NCBI GenBank assembly: GCA_027382625.1
Contig: JAJKFJ010022697.1
Coordinates: forward strand, 248,001 to 312,000
Reading direction: 5' to 3'
DNA from: Tetmemena sp. SeJ-2015
Lineage: Eukaryota > Ciliophora > Spirotrichea > Sporadotrichida > Oxytrichidae
Length of the DNA stretch: 64,000 nt
The notes beneath the pieces are model-generated. The model saw nothing but the letters and a program-made list of their open reading frames with translations, had not been told where the DNA came from and ran no database searches. Below are positions 40,566 through 54,000 of this stretch, one piece after another; position 1 is the first letter of the stretch; each line of letters begins with the position of its first letter. The position numbers and the translations under genes are program-made.

Positions 40566-42282
40566 ATGGAAGGAATCATGACAGAAAATGTTCAAACTTT
40601 GATTAAGGACAGTAAAAAGGGACAGATACTGATTGAGGAAGTTAGAAAGATAAAGAAAAACGAGCCGAAAGTGTTCCCCTTTTTAATGATGGTAGATAAG
40701 GAAGCATTTGGAAAATTGGAGGACTAGTTATTCATCTTGAAGAGTTTTTGGTAATCGTCAGCAAACAAGATAATAGTAGCTCGCAAAGCTGACACTCTTT
40801 CCATTGTAGGTTATGCTTGTTATTTGGAAACGTAAGGAGGTTGCTACCTCATGAGGATCGGAGTTAGATCCAAGAGTCAAAGACAAGGAATAGGCCGCAA
40901 GATGATGGTCTACCTGTTTGATAAATATCCTGCTCATTTATCTCTTGATGTCAGCACCGATATTATAAAAATCTAACACATCTTTTAATAAATAAATCTC
41001 ATCTTTTTCTATTTACATATTTATAGTATAAATTAAAATTACTTTATTATATCTTCAAATTATTATGAAATAGATACTTGATTAGGACTTCAAAACTATA
41101 GATTTAATTAAATTTTAATTCTGCTTCCCAAATAAATTTAAGACATAAATTTCAAACAAAAATTTATAGCAAGTTTATTATATTTGCTGTTGCTTTGTTT
41201 AACATAATTTGATTTAATCCAGCAAACTTTAATTATCAAGAAAACTATTAAATTAAGAATGGAGGAATAATTAGTTTTAAGATGAATATCGTTAAATATT
41301 TTATTGAATAAAATTAAGAATTAATTAAATAAGAATGATGTGTTTTAATTTAATGATAATGTAAAGGCAGTCCAATTCTATGTCAGAATTGGACTAGGAA
41401 TCGTTGATACTTATCTATCTGAGGAGAAAGTTGAATTCAACAAATTCGAGACTCCCGATGGATTCAAGTATATCGAATTAAATAATCAGTATTGTTTTAA
41501 GGCTGAAATATTTATAGATTTTATGAAATTAATTTGATCGAGCCAGAGTTCTTTAAAAGAAAACAAAATACAAATACAATTGGGCAAGAGGAGCTAAAGC
41601 AGGTCAAAGATGAAGCTCTTAACATTTTAGTTTTTTATAAACACAGGAGTTACATCTGACGAAGAGACCCAAGTGAGTGAGACATCCTCTAATAGCTCCT
41701 CTACTCTTAATCTCCTTCTTTTATTTTATTCAAGAAGAAGCCAAGACAGTCTCATCTAATTCATTTTATTACTTAAATATTTTTTATTTTTTAATTCTTA
41801 TTTAACTTATTATTTTATGTTTTTAATTAGGGTCATTTTTTTCAAAGAAAAATTATATTCTGTCGTAGTGTGTTTAAATTTTATATTTTCATTTATTTTT
41901 ATTAGAGGACTCTTTAATCGAAAGGAGCTCTACTCTTAACTAATAACCTCATTTACATTGTGCAAATTAAAAGCAGCTAAAATATTTCCCCCAATAACAT
42001 TAAAATCTAATAATAAATATATTTCTGCAAAAATGAGAGAAATAATTAATTGAAAGGAACTAGATATAGATATACTTTAAAATATAAAATATGATTTGAT
42101 ATAAATCTGATTCTTTGAATCTCGATATAAAATCTATTGAGGACATTCAATGCATCGAATTGACAATAGACGCATCTCACATCCAAATCCCTGACTTAGA
42201 TAATACTATGAAGCCTAAATTGTCCAAGAAGTAACTCAAGAAGCAGAAAGCTCAAGCAAAGAAATCTCAACAGCTCTTCTGA
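40566..42282 (+). CDS. GNAT-family N-acetyltransferase
   Basis: Start ATG 40566 (MEGIMTENVQTLIKDSKK). The GNAT core shows VARKADTLSIVGYACYLE, then motif A RIGVRSKSQRQGIGRKMM, which binds the acetyl-CoA pyrophosphate (Q/RxxGxG). After an AT-rich insert (about 40970-41360) comes the last GNAT element, AVQFYVRIGLGIVDTYLSEE. Further coding pieces (EPEFFKRKQNTNTIGQEELK; TGVTSDEETQVSETSSNSSS; DSLNLDIKSIEDIQCIELTI) end with a Lys/Gln-rich stretch and TGA 42280-42282. That these C-terminal pieces belong to the same gene is inferred from strand and spacing. Substrate unknown; RimI/NAA-like N-terminal acetylation is one option. Confidence 0.7.
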
Positions 42283-42924
42283 ATATATTCTCACTATTAA
42301 CTCCAGATATGCGGAACCGATTCACCCAAAATCTCAATCCCATATACATAAAGCTTATTTAAAGCTTTTTTGTCGAGTTAAAAATCCGAAATCCTAAGCT
42401 AATTAAGCATTTATAGAGCAATGGTATAAGTTTCTCAAATATAAGAGTCGATGAATATTTCAAAATTAATTCTTTAATTCATATAGATTTAATTTAAATT
42501 TATCAAATGTAAGTACTATCTGGCTCGTTAAAGTAGATTATGCTGCATTAAGTGCAAGTCCCAAAATTACGCTAAATAAAATAGAGACTTATAGATAGGT
42601 TAAATTTGAACATAAATTACAAATAAAAAAAATATTCTAATGAACCATCTCTTCATAGTCCTTATGAATGCAAAATTAGTTGATAAAAGAGTATGATAAT
42701 GAAGATGAGTAATTCCGAGTTGAAAATCTCTATTTTTCAAGGTTTTAGTTTTTTTTGTCTTAATGTTTATTAGCTATCTTTGTTTTAATTTCGTATTCTT
42801 TTAAAATGATATATGTTGCACTATTTTATCTTAAAACAAGCAAAGCTATTTAACTTCATTTATACTAGATCAACTTACATGAAAAATTGTGGATAGAATG
42901 TTTTAGTAAAAGTGATTTGATATA
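42283..42924. other. AT-rich stretch, possible degenerate zinc-ribbon patch
   Basis: Mostly non-coding. At about 42505-42600 one frame reads KCKYYLARQSRLCCIKCKSQ, a Cys-rich pattern somewhat like the zinc ribbon of the Merlin-like transposase in this window. A neighbouring frame is also open, so this is weak. Confidence 0.25.
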
Positions 42925-44594
42925 TCATAAATTATTCTTATTTACAAAATATGATTCAGGGATGTGCTAGTCAAAAGCTATTTAAACATCTGAAATTAAT
43001 TGATTGCTTAAAAGCCACCCTTAAGGTGTGAGGGAAATCCCTTTGTCAGCGTCTAGATTGTTAAAGTAGTTAGAGTAATCTATTTTGTTGAAATACATAT
43101 CCTTTAAATCCTTTATTATTTTATCTTTAAACTTATGAACATCAGGCACAACATTCTCAAATTCACTAAATTAAATATTACAACAATCTAAACTTATTAA
43201 ATTTATATGCAAATATTATCTATATAATTTAATTATTGAACATTAATTAAACAAATAATGCTCCTCTAAGAACTTAAAATCATTTTATTTGCAACAATTT
43301 AAAGATAATATTTATCATAATTAGTTTTAAATTGAAATATTTTGATACCTCTCTATCTCCTCAAGCCTGTCATTATTTTAGTTTGTAGGATGTCATAATC
43401 TGAGTTCTCTTAATGAGGATATTTACTTTCAAAAGCCTAGATATCTAACTCTGTTTTATCATTTACATAATCATAGTAAACTTTTTTAATTTACATAAAA
43501 AAAAATTATTCAAATTTTATTTATATCTAATTTATTTAATTAAAACGAAAGAATAAATATACGATTTTTATTTATCTCTTGAGAGTTTTAGGTCTTGAAA
43601 ATCTAGTGCGGTTAAGATAAGATGCTGATCCCATTCCAAATGATAAATACTCTTAATCTCCTTCCCAATACATATAAATAAGTGTTAAGATATTGTTGTG
43701 TTAAGATTAAGTCTCTTTAGTTCTCGAGAAGTTTGAGACTTCTAATTAAAATACAACATATAAAAAATATAAATCATATTTTCTTTAAACTTTTTTTTCT
43801 TTATTGAGAGAGACTTCATAATGATTGAATCCTTTGGTTGTTAAATAATCATGAGATTAGAGATACATATCTGCTACCTTATCCTCTATTGGGAAAATCT
43901 AGGAAGATTTATCAAATAGTTTCTGAAAAGGTGTATTTTACTCGATTGTTAGCATATAGAAACTCTGATGATAGAAACCAAAATTTTCTACTTGCTGCAG
44001 AGAACTTTATAGTGATTCAAGAGTTTGATTAGGCAGACCCATCATAAGATCAAGACTCACTTATTCATCCTTAAACTAACTCTGCTTTATAGATTCAATA
44101 CTCTTAAATGTATCATTCATAGAATGACCTCTACCCAAAGAATTAAGTTCATTCTAATCCAATGTCTGCACACCCATGCTAATTCTATTTACTCCAAGAT
44201 CTACAAGCTAATTTAGCTTATCAACCGTAAAAGTTCCTGGATCCATTTCCACACTTATCTCGCATTATCAACTTATAAGAGAGTATTGTTTTATCATATT
44301 TATGATTTGTCCAAATTAAGAAGGGCTTAGCAGACTTGGAGTTCCTCCACCGAAATAAATGCTTTATATTCCTGTAGTCTAGTCTATTTTATTCTCGTAT
44401 TGCGATAGATCTAATTTCATTTCTTCTAGAAGTTTGTCAACATAACTCTACTTATAGTCTTCTTTAATTTAAATGTTAGTATTTTTGCCAAGAGCATGCA
44501 CTTGGAAATCGCAGTACAGGCATTTTTTATTGCAAAAAGGTATATGAATATAGATATTCCGCAACAGCTTATGGTTCACTACAATATTTTTCAT
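42925..44594 (-). CDS. HemW: HemW/RSAD1-like radical SAM protein
   Basis: Related to coproporphyrinogen III dehydrogenase HemN; HemW binds and delivers heme and is mitochondrial in eukaryotes (family knowledge). The minus strand from ATG 44594 reads MKNIVVNHKLLRNIYIHIPF, then CNKKCLYCDF with the CxxxCxxC cluster ligands, QSIYFGGGTPSLL, SVEMDPGTFTVDKLNQL, GVNRISMGVQTLDQNELNSL, SLDLMMGLPNQTLESLQ, the HemN C-terminal MTGLRRQRGI and KGISLTPQGWLLSNQLI, then TGA 42925-42927. AT-rich inserts (about 43520-43590, 43740-43830 and others) are probable IESs. No N-terminal targeting peptide is obvious in the first MDS. Confidence 0.9.
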
Positions 44595-45051
44595 TTCTTA
44601 ATTCCTATATTATATTTATGCTCATTCATTCACAGACTAACCAACAGCCAATATAAACAAGACTTGTAGTTATTAAGTTATAAATTGTTTATGATAATAA
44701 AATTTAATTTCCATCATTTAAATTAATTTATATCTAATAAAACTTTACTGTCTCAGCTGTAGATTATTGTTAATGATTTTTATCAGTAATTTAAAAATAG
44801 TATTTTTCCTAAGAGTAAACCTAATTTATCAATTTTGTCCTTGCGTAAAAGTGATTTGCTTTTTACTATTTACTATTAATTTGAATTGAGTTATTAAGTA
44901 AATAATTAAACTCAAGAAATAAATGCGCTACTGGTAATCATAGTAGTAAATATCAGATCCTCCTCCTTCTCGGGGCTCTAAACGAAATGAGTTAGCAAGA
45001 AAAAGCATCTTAAACACAGATAACTGCTACTTATACTCATTTACTGAGACC
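44595..45051. other. AT-rich intergenic stretch
   Basis: Divergent spacer between the HemW-like gene and the gp210 gene. No coding or RNA feature recognised. Confidence 0.4.
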
Positions 45052-48000
45052 ATGAGAAAATCCAGGGCTTTATTAGCTCTGAGTGTGATATCTTGTTTAC
45101 TCAGCATCGTTCAAGCATCTGGGTTTTATGATGCAAATGAGAAAACTCATATATTTGGACAAGGAAACAAATAGATATCTGACATTATTATGTTTTTAGC
45201 TTTGTTTTTTTAAAATTCTAGTTTCCGTTGACCTTTCTACAGCTGCAGTCCATTTGTAGCATATGGAGATAGTCACAGTTGAAAACAGAGTTTAAATATA
45301 GGTGTAATTTATTTGAAAAACCGAAGTTAATTAAAATTAAACCGTCTAATTATTCTGTTACGCACTAATTAAATCAAAAATTAAGTTTGGAACATTGGAA
45401 CATTGGAATATTGGAACATTTTCGAGTATTAGGGTACTGATGTACTCAACCGCTCATTCACTTTCCAATGTCTACTCAGGCTTACTGTTAAGTCACTCAC
45501 AGTCTCTCCGGAGATTCCCCATTGGTCTAGGCGGCTAGGATAGGGCGAGCTGGCAGTAGTAGGAGTCCCGGGTGTACCTCTTGGCCAGTGCGGAGTGGCT
45601 CCCAGAGGGAAGGGGTTCGAACCCCACCGGTGACCTCCTCATACCGTAATTCACTGTTACTATTGCTCTGCCCATCCTTACCAAGTCATCTCTGTAAACA
45701 CCGACTCTCACACACATACCGCCTCAATACACCGGTGGGGTTCGAACCCCTTCCCTCTGGGAGCCACTCCGGACTGACCAAGGGGTACACTCCGGACTCC
45801 TACTACTGCCGGCTCGCCCTATCCTAGCCACCTAGACCAATGGGGAATCTCCGGAGAGACTGTGAGTGACATAACGGTAAGCCTGAGTAGACATTGGAAA
45901 GTGAATGAGCGGTTGAGTACATCAGTACCCTAATACTCTAAAATGTTCCAATATTCCAATGTTCCAATGTTCCAAACTTAATTTTTGATTTAATTAGTGC
46001 GTAACACAATAATTAGACGGTTTAATTTTAATTAACTTCGGTTTTTCAAATAAATTCCACCTAGATTTAAACTCGGTTTTCAACTGTGACTATCTCCATA
46101 TGCTACAAATGGACTGCAGCTGTAGAAAGGTCAACGGAAACTAGAATTTAAAAAAAAAAGCTGAAAACATAATAATATACTGCTGCCAGTCACTCACTGC
46201 GCCGACTGCAGGAAAACAGTCTACAACGTATCAGCAATCAATGGCTGCTTCAATTGGTAAGGATTCACACTCTAATTAATCTTTTTAGGGAGGTTTCTCA
46301 TCCTAACTTGATCGATATCGTTCCAATCTAAGCCAAAGGATACCCTGATTGCACAAACATAGCTTAACTTTCAGCTATTTCCCAAAAACCTAGCAAGTCC
46401 CTCATCTGGATCTCTGCAAGAGACAAGAGTAATTTATTTTGTATATAAGTTAACCTATAGACTCTGGATAAGTACTCAGATGCGAAGCTAAACTTGGAAT
46501 TATAAGAAGACTTGAAATTTAAACTCATTTAAAATAATTTTATGTGGAAGATTTCGAGCATCTGCACATTGCGGTAATAAATATTTGCATCTTATGACAT
46601 TTCTCATCCTTTTTCTAGGCTTACGATGAGGAGGGTAACATCTTCAACTCACTTGAGGGTTTCAGATTTGAGTGGAACATCGACCAAGGAACAGACATCG
46701 TTAAAATTGTAACCACAAAAGAGGCACAGCACAAACAATCGGAGATTAAAAGAGAGATGGAGTTCTCTAAGCTACACTCAGATGTTCTTTTCTTGAAGGG
46801 ACTTAGAACAGGAACAGCAAAGGTCTCAGTTCGGATAATGGAGGAAGGCTATGAAAATGTGCCTGCAGCCTCTGTGACTCTCACCATTACTGAACCATTT
46901 GTTGTAATACCCCAGAAAACAGTCTTCCTTCTTCCTACCTCAAAGTTTCAATTCAAGTTGGCTAAAGTGAGTTTGAAGAATAACGATATGCAATTCTTCC
47001 CTATCGCACTTCCTAGCAAACAGTACCAGTGGAATATCGACCTCGAAGAGAAAGCCTTGATAAGCGATGATGGATTATTCTACAGCAAAGATAAAAAAGG
47101 GATTCGTAAAGTGCTAGTTGTAGATCAGTACATAGCTAACAACACAGCTGATGGATCTGTGAAGGTTGTATTCCCTCATCTCCTTGATATTGAAGTTGTT
47201 GATGTAACCTAGTAACTTGCTGATAAATTAAACCCCTTAGTTCATTTTTATTTTTTTAAGTTCTTAAGGATCATGACGGCTAAACTTATTATGAATAACT
47301 TGGCCTAAAGGACTGGGATAGTAACTGGATCTTGATTGAAGGCAACTACTATTTGATGAAGGTCTTCTTCATTTATTATTCTTGTTTGACAGAGATAAGC
47401 ATCCTATCTTTTTGACAGAGAACTTAGTTTTCAACAACATCCTTGACCCAAATCACTTTGAAATCATTAAATTCAACCCAATCAATTCAGAATTTGTGGT
47501 TAGAGCAAAGAAGGCCACAAAGCCCGACCAGAAGCTTCTAGTTGTATCTATTCTACAAGAAATCAAGTCAGAGACTCCCTACTATACCTACTATGTCGAG
47601 TAAGTTAATCCTAAGATCTTATCATCATTTTATAGTCAGAACAGACTTAGAGCTGAAAAGGAGGTTAAAATTACTCTACCAGTGAGTATAATTCACCCCA
47701 CAGATTTAGTTTTGCTTCCTCTTATCAAACTTCAAGAAGAGTCCAGGTCTGGAGAACTATGGTAGCTCACTGCTGAAGGTGGAAGTGGATTCTACAGCTG
47801 GTCAATTATAGATCCTTTGGTAGCCACAATTTCTGGCTCAGGACTTGTTAAATCTAAAGAGGTTGGCTTGACTTAAGTAATTGTGAGAGACAATCTTAAT
47901 GCTAGGAATATGAAGACCATAAATGTTGAGGTGACTCCAGTATTTTCCTTCACTTGGTTAGAGGACCATATCGAAATTCAAAAGAACGTAGAAGAGGCTT

Positions 48001-51000
48001 TCTTAAGCATCATAGCACTTATTCGTTTTTAATTTTACTTGACTAACTAGGCAGAAAATTCACAAATTGCACATCTGTAGGAACTTTGTTCGAACTTAAG
48101 GGAGAGTCAATTCTAAACACTCTACCAACCAATAACACCTATGAGGAACTTCGTAACTACGTTCTTTCAAACAAAGATCTAATGTTCCTGAAGCAGTTTA
48201 AATTTTAAAATATGCAGCTCTTTGACGATAACCCTAACGCTATGACTGTAGATCAAGCAACTAATAGACCTCAACTAACTACTCATAGAGAAATTCTCCT
48301 CTTACACAACAATTTTGGTATCTGTCAAAACCAAAGAGTGGTTGGTGTCTCTGAAGGTCTCGGAAGAGTGAAAGCTTACTGGTCCAACTACATTTCAAAC
48401 ACAAATCAAAGATTGATAGAGAGCAACTACGCAGAAGTAGCTTCTTACTTCAAACTTACAACTATTATGCCATCTTACAAGAACTTCTTCAACGATTTGC
48501 ACACCAAGAATTAAGTAGTGTAAGAGGAGTAGAGCTATTATAAGATGTACCAAGAAAATATTTTTGACGTGGCCTTTGGATCATCTGCTCAATGGATCAT
48601 TTAGGGGGTACTAATTTCTGGAAGGACCTCCCAGAGAAATATCTTACTTAATTATATCAAGTAGTTGAAACTCATTAGCTAGTGAGCTAAGATGGCAGCG
48701 GCTTAGACCAAACAGCACTTCACTTCGCAAATATCCATGAGTAAGCAACACTATTTAAGTATGCTCTCACTTGTCACTACCCAGGAGATAAGTATCGCTT
48801 GACTCGCCCTCACAGATTCTAGGTTAGTTTGAAGCAAAAGAATCAACAAAGTAGACTTTTACTTAGACCTGCATCTCACCATATCGATATCTATATCCAC
48901 TGCGAGCCTCCAAAGGATATGAGACTTTACTGGGCTCAAGAAGAAAAACAGATTGCTCAAAATCCTGCTGCATTAAGGCATTTGCCTCGCCACAAACTAA
49001 TCAGTGGGGAGAGAAACCACTTTGTTCTTGTAAACAGTAGACATTTCTTAAGAGCTTTAGCTTTTGATGTGAATCAAAATGTGTTCTACAACCATTCTAG
49101 TATCTCCACCGAGTATACATCTACTAACAATACTATGCTTCAGCTGTTCCCTCTTTTAGTTTAATATTTCTTAGAGAAAGCTATGATGAATAAGTGAGAG
49201 ATATGATCTATGATAAGAGAAGAGTTGAAGTCTTCAACATTACTGGAACTGTATATATTGATGCAATTGCAAAGGGCTATTTCTCAAGCATGCTGAGAGG
49301 AGATGCCTCTTATAGTAGCTATGCATACTCAAAAGGAGGGGAAGTTGAAACTCTTAACTTAGACTACCCTGTTAAGGATAGAATGAGAATTGAGATAGTC
49401 AGAAACGTTGACATTCAACCCAAGTACAAGTCTCTTTATCTTGCGAAGGAGAACTCATTTAAATTCAAAATCCTATATGGAAGTGGACATTTTAGTGTTA
49501 GTCTGAATAACTCAGAAGTAGCAGACAAACATCACGTAGAGGGAGATAGATACATTATTACTTTAATAAATTCAAAAAGCAAAGAGTTAATTTGATTCAA
49601 TTGGCTTTTGGCGATTATATTTAGCATAGACCATTAAAATAAAGCTAGCTGCTGATTATAAAAATATACTTTGCAATACAATTTATCCAAAGAAAGAAGG
49701 CCCTCTTGAAATAAGAGTGGAGGATATTGAGTTGCCAGACTCCGAGGTATCAATTGCAGAGATGCTGATTTCAGATATCTACAGACTTGAGCTTGACGCT
49801 CCTGGAACTTTGATAGAGCAGGGTTCGTCTATGGATTTGAATGTGACTGCAATAGATATTTACAATAGACCCTTCGATGATGATCAGTACAAATTTATGA
49901 AGTTCCTCTATTTATCTTTTCCATATTGAGATTGAGATCACCCAACAAAGAGAAAGAGGCCTCGTCGCTATTTAAGATAATGTCAACAATCGCTTAATTA
50001 TAAATATCCTTAATTATTTGCTTATTCGAAGCCAAGGGCTAAGAACCTGGACTTTACCAAGTGACTGCAGTTTCAAACAAATTTGGTGTTATCTCTACTT
50101 AGAATCCTTACTATAAGGGACAAGAACAAGATGCCTACAACCGCCCAAGAGTTGTATCCGATGTGCTTAAAATTGAAGTGTTCCCTCTCTTGTAAATTCA
50201 CCCTCCCACCCTCTTACTAACACCTTTGATGAGATACACTCTTCAGATAGTTGGTGGTCCAAGCAGAAGTGCAAGCAGTGCTTCCTACCACGGAGGTTCA
50301 GTTGAGATCAAATTTGACATTGAAAATAAAACAGTAGCTACTGTTGACGTCTTCAGGGAAGTGACAGGCCTAGAAGTAGGTGACACTAGACTTTTCTACG
50401 AAGTGATTCAACTTAGACAACAAGCAGGAATCAGAAGATCTATCGTTTCAAAGAAGACCATTCCCATAAGAGTGAGATTGGTTACTGACATTGAAATTCC
50501 CTACAACAATCAGAGAATCGTTTACTCTTAAAGTATGATCAAACTGATTGGTATCCTCAAGTATCACCAAGAGACTTTTACTCATGGTATCGCTCCCATC
50601 TCTTACAACTGGAACTGCTCAAATCCAAACATCCTTTCACTGAACATTCCTTCAAAGTAGGACATTATAAGATGATTTATATATCTTAGCAGATTTTAAG
50701 TTGTAAGCAGTCCCAAATGGTTTCCACTTCTTTGATTATGGCTTAGAAGAAGATCAGAGACAATGAGTAGAACTACAACGAGGCAGTGTTCCTTACTTCC
50801 TTCAACTCTTCAACTGTTTACTCAGTGGGTGGAAAGCAGGGTGAAGCTCTGGTGTCATTACAACTTGCAATAGAATACCCTCAGAAGTACAGATACGATA
50901 AGAATTGGTTCAGCACCAAGATCATCGTAAGGATCAATGAGAAGTTGATATTTTAAATTGACTGTGGATGTTCCCGAGTATATTCACAATTAGGAAAAGC

Positions 51001-54000
51001 AAACTCATCTCTACCTACTACCCCCAAACGTATTCAACAAACTTGAGACTATAATTAAATCAAATAATGAATCCTAAATATTTGAAGCCATTAAGCATCA
51101 TCCAAAAAACATATTTTCACTTCAAACTCATAAGTTTTAAAGGATATTGCAAGAAATGCCAGAATGAGAGTATCAAAGGAAGAATATCAAAAATTAAATG
51201 TATGAAATGCATAGAAAATCACTATTCCCTAAATAAATCACCTATGTGAGGATTAAATCTAGATGTATTTGATTTGCTTCTTACTTTGTGGGTGGAATAA
51301 ATAACTCCTAATTCGGTCGTCAAATTGATACAGAAAGATACAGAGAATATTAATTATGACGTCAAAGCTAATAATAATCCTCATTAGTTTCGAAACTATT
51401 TTAGACTTTTTCGATAGGTCTGTAGCAATTGGCTTTGCAATAGAGTTTTACCCTTCTTGCAACTTCCAGGGCCAGTTGAAATAGATGAAACTAAAATAGG
51501 TGCAAAAAGGAAAAGTAACTTCTTAGGAAGGAGATCTCATAATTTAATTGATGCAAGAAAGAGTGGGCAAATTGTGTGGGTGTTTGGTATACTCTGCAGA
51601 AAAACTGGATTAGCAGTTTTGCAGCCAATTTTGAACTGAAGCGCTACTATTTTGCATAAACTGATAAATGACTACTGCAGGGCAGGCTGCGTACTTTTTA
51701 CAGATTAACATATGAGCTACGTTAAATTGAAGTCAAGCAAGTCTCTTATCACTAATCAATAGAAAAAGTAAATAAGTGAGCGAGAATAGTTTGTGCATTT
51801 TTGGGTGAATCACTCTGAATGCTTTGTTCACAATAAATTCAAATTCGTACACACCAATAACGTGGAGAGACTATGGAGGAAATTCAAAGCTAGCATATCC
51901 ATAATTAAAGCTAATATAAGAAGCCATCAGCACATCTAAGAATACTGCCATGCCTATATGCTTAGGTAAATAATCAAAGAAAGTAAGCTGTATATGTTCA
52001 TGCTCAAGATTATAAGCTTTTGGTATTGCACAAATAGTAATAAACTTTAATTTCAACAAATTTAGTAAATAAATAAGTATAACTATTTTTATTTGCTCAA
52101 TACTTTGCTAAAATGAAGTGTCTCTTCAAAGAAAAACAGTTAAGCGATATCAAAAAGATCCCTAATTTATTTTAGATTTAAAGATTAACTACTTGAATTA
52201 CTTATTATTTACTTATTTATTATAACAAGCGTACGCGCTTAAGACTGGGATACAGTCAGCAGTCAGTTTACGACTACTCCACCAATTCGTACTAGTATAA
52301 AGACTCCAGCACTCCCATAATCTCACTAGTTAACGACGAGTCTATCCGTACCTACGACAAATACGGAAAGGTTACTGTCATCATCGAGGAAAACCAAGCT
52401 TTCTCAGACCAAGTAGTCATGCTCAACGTCCTCATCACTGACATTTATAACCTTGCAAGCAAGGATGTTTACCAAGCTTTGAGTTTCCCCTTGGGATCAA
52501 GCATGACCATCCCTCTCAAGTTCCAGAATGAGCACGCCCACTCTTTTGCTAGGAACATTGAAGGAATAGAGGTTGGCATAGAACTTTCTCACCCTCGCGT
52601 GGTGTCAGCACAGCTGGATGAGTACAACCAAACTATCATCATGAGAGCTGAGGGAAGTGGAGAGTGCAATGTCATCGTTTATTTGGTGAAGCAGCCTCAC
52701 ATCTACGATGTCTACAGAGTAAGAGTCTCCTCAGTTGTCAAGCCTTACTCACCTGTGTACCTTCACGTGGGAGGCTAAGTGACTTTCAAACTCATGGACC
52801 AGAACTCAGCAGACTACGCTAACAAGAAGGATTCTTCCACTTTCTGGTCTTCCAACAACCCTTCTGTGCTAGATATAAACCAGGTAACAGGAGAAGCAAG
52901 AGGCCTCTCTGAGGGTAGGGCTGAAATCCTACTAAGCAACCATATTAGTGCTGCCAGTATCGCTCAAGTAAGCAGAGTAAAGCACGCAGAACTTGAGGAT
53001 CAAAGCAGGAAGATACTCGTTATAAACACCGACTAAAACCAAGCAGAGCCTCTCAGAATTAGATTCAAGCTATATCTAATTGATTATCGTAGATTATTGA
53101 AATTGCCAACTTTGAATTGAATCTACTATAAACTTTGATTTTTGCTGATAAGTTTATACCTTCATGAGTAGGTTGAGGAGTTGACTCCTACAGTTCAGTT
53201 CGATGGAATAACTTTGATTAAACAGAATGTGGGAATACTGTGCGAGTCAGATCATCCTCACCTCATTGAAACAGTTTATTTTTTAAACTAGAACTGAAGT
53301 CAATGACTTGGAGGGCTTCTTCTGCTTAATATCCTACAGAGGTGGTTCTTCACCCAGATAAATTCCTAGCTCCACTAAGATCCACTTGACTGTGTATGGG
53401 CCTAGTCCTTCAAAGCCAGATGATGTCAGCGCAGCTCTCTACAGAGACAGAATAATCTCGTTTGATGTTCCTTTCGTCTCTAAGATCAGGGTAGAAAGCT
53501 TCTATAGAAATGGAATCTCCCTTAACAAGGAGTTCAGAACTGCTTCTGTCAAAATCTTCTCCAACACCCATTTCAACATCCACGCAGAGAACGAGAGAGA
53601 CGCAGACAGAGGATATGACTTGATCAGATTCAGAGTCAATAAGACTGACGAGGACAGTGCAGAATACTACCTGCATGTGACTGTCCCAAGGGAAATCACA
53701 CATGATTTCACTACTAACCTTGTGATAACTCATCCTACCACTGGAGTTAAGACTATAATTCCAGTTTACTTCTAAGGCAGAGAGGGTGAGACAAATCAGT
53801 ACAAGTATGCTGGCTCTGAAGATGAGGGTATCATGTCTGGCTTCTCCAAGATGTTCCAAGGAGATTAGACTCAAAGATAATTACCCCAGAGAGTTGAGAA
53901 GCTAGAAGAAAACGGCTGGATCTAAACTCTGTCAGTGCCTATCATTTTACTAATCATCCTTCTCTTCATTTGCACCTAATGTGGCTTTATCTTCAGAGGA

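Noticed and set aside
45600..45780. tRNA genes in the arms of element 3
   Set aside because: GGGGTTCGAACCCC pairs as a simple hairpin; no acceptor stem or 72-base spacing matches.
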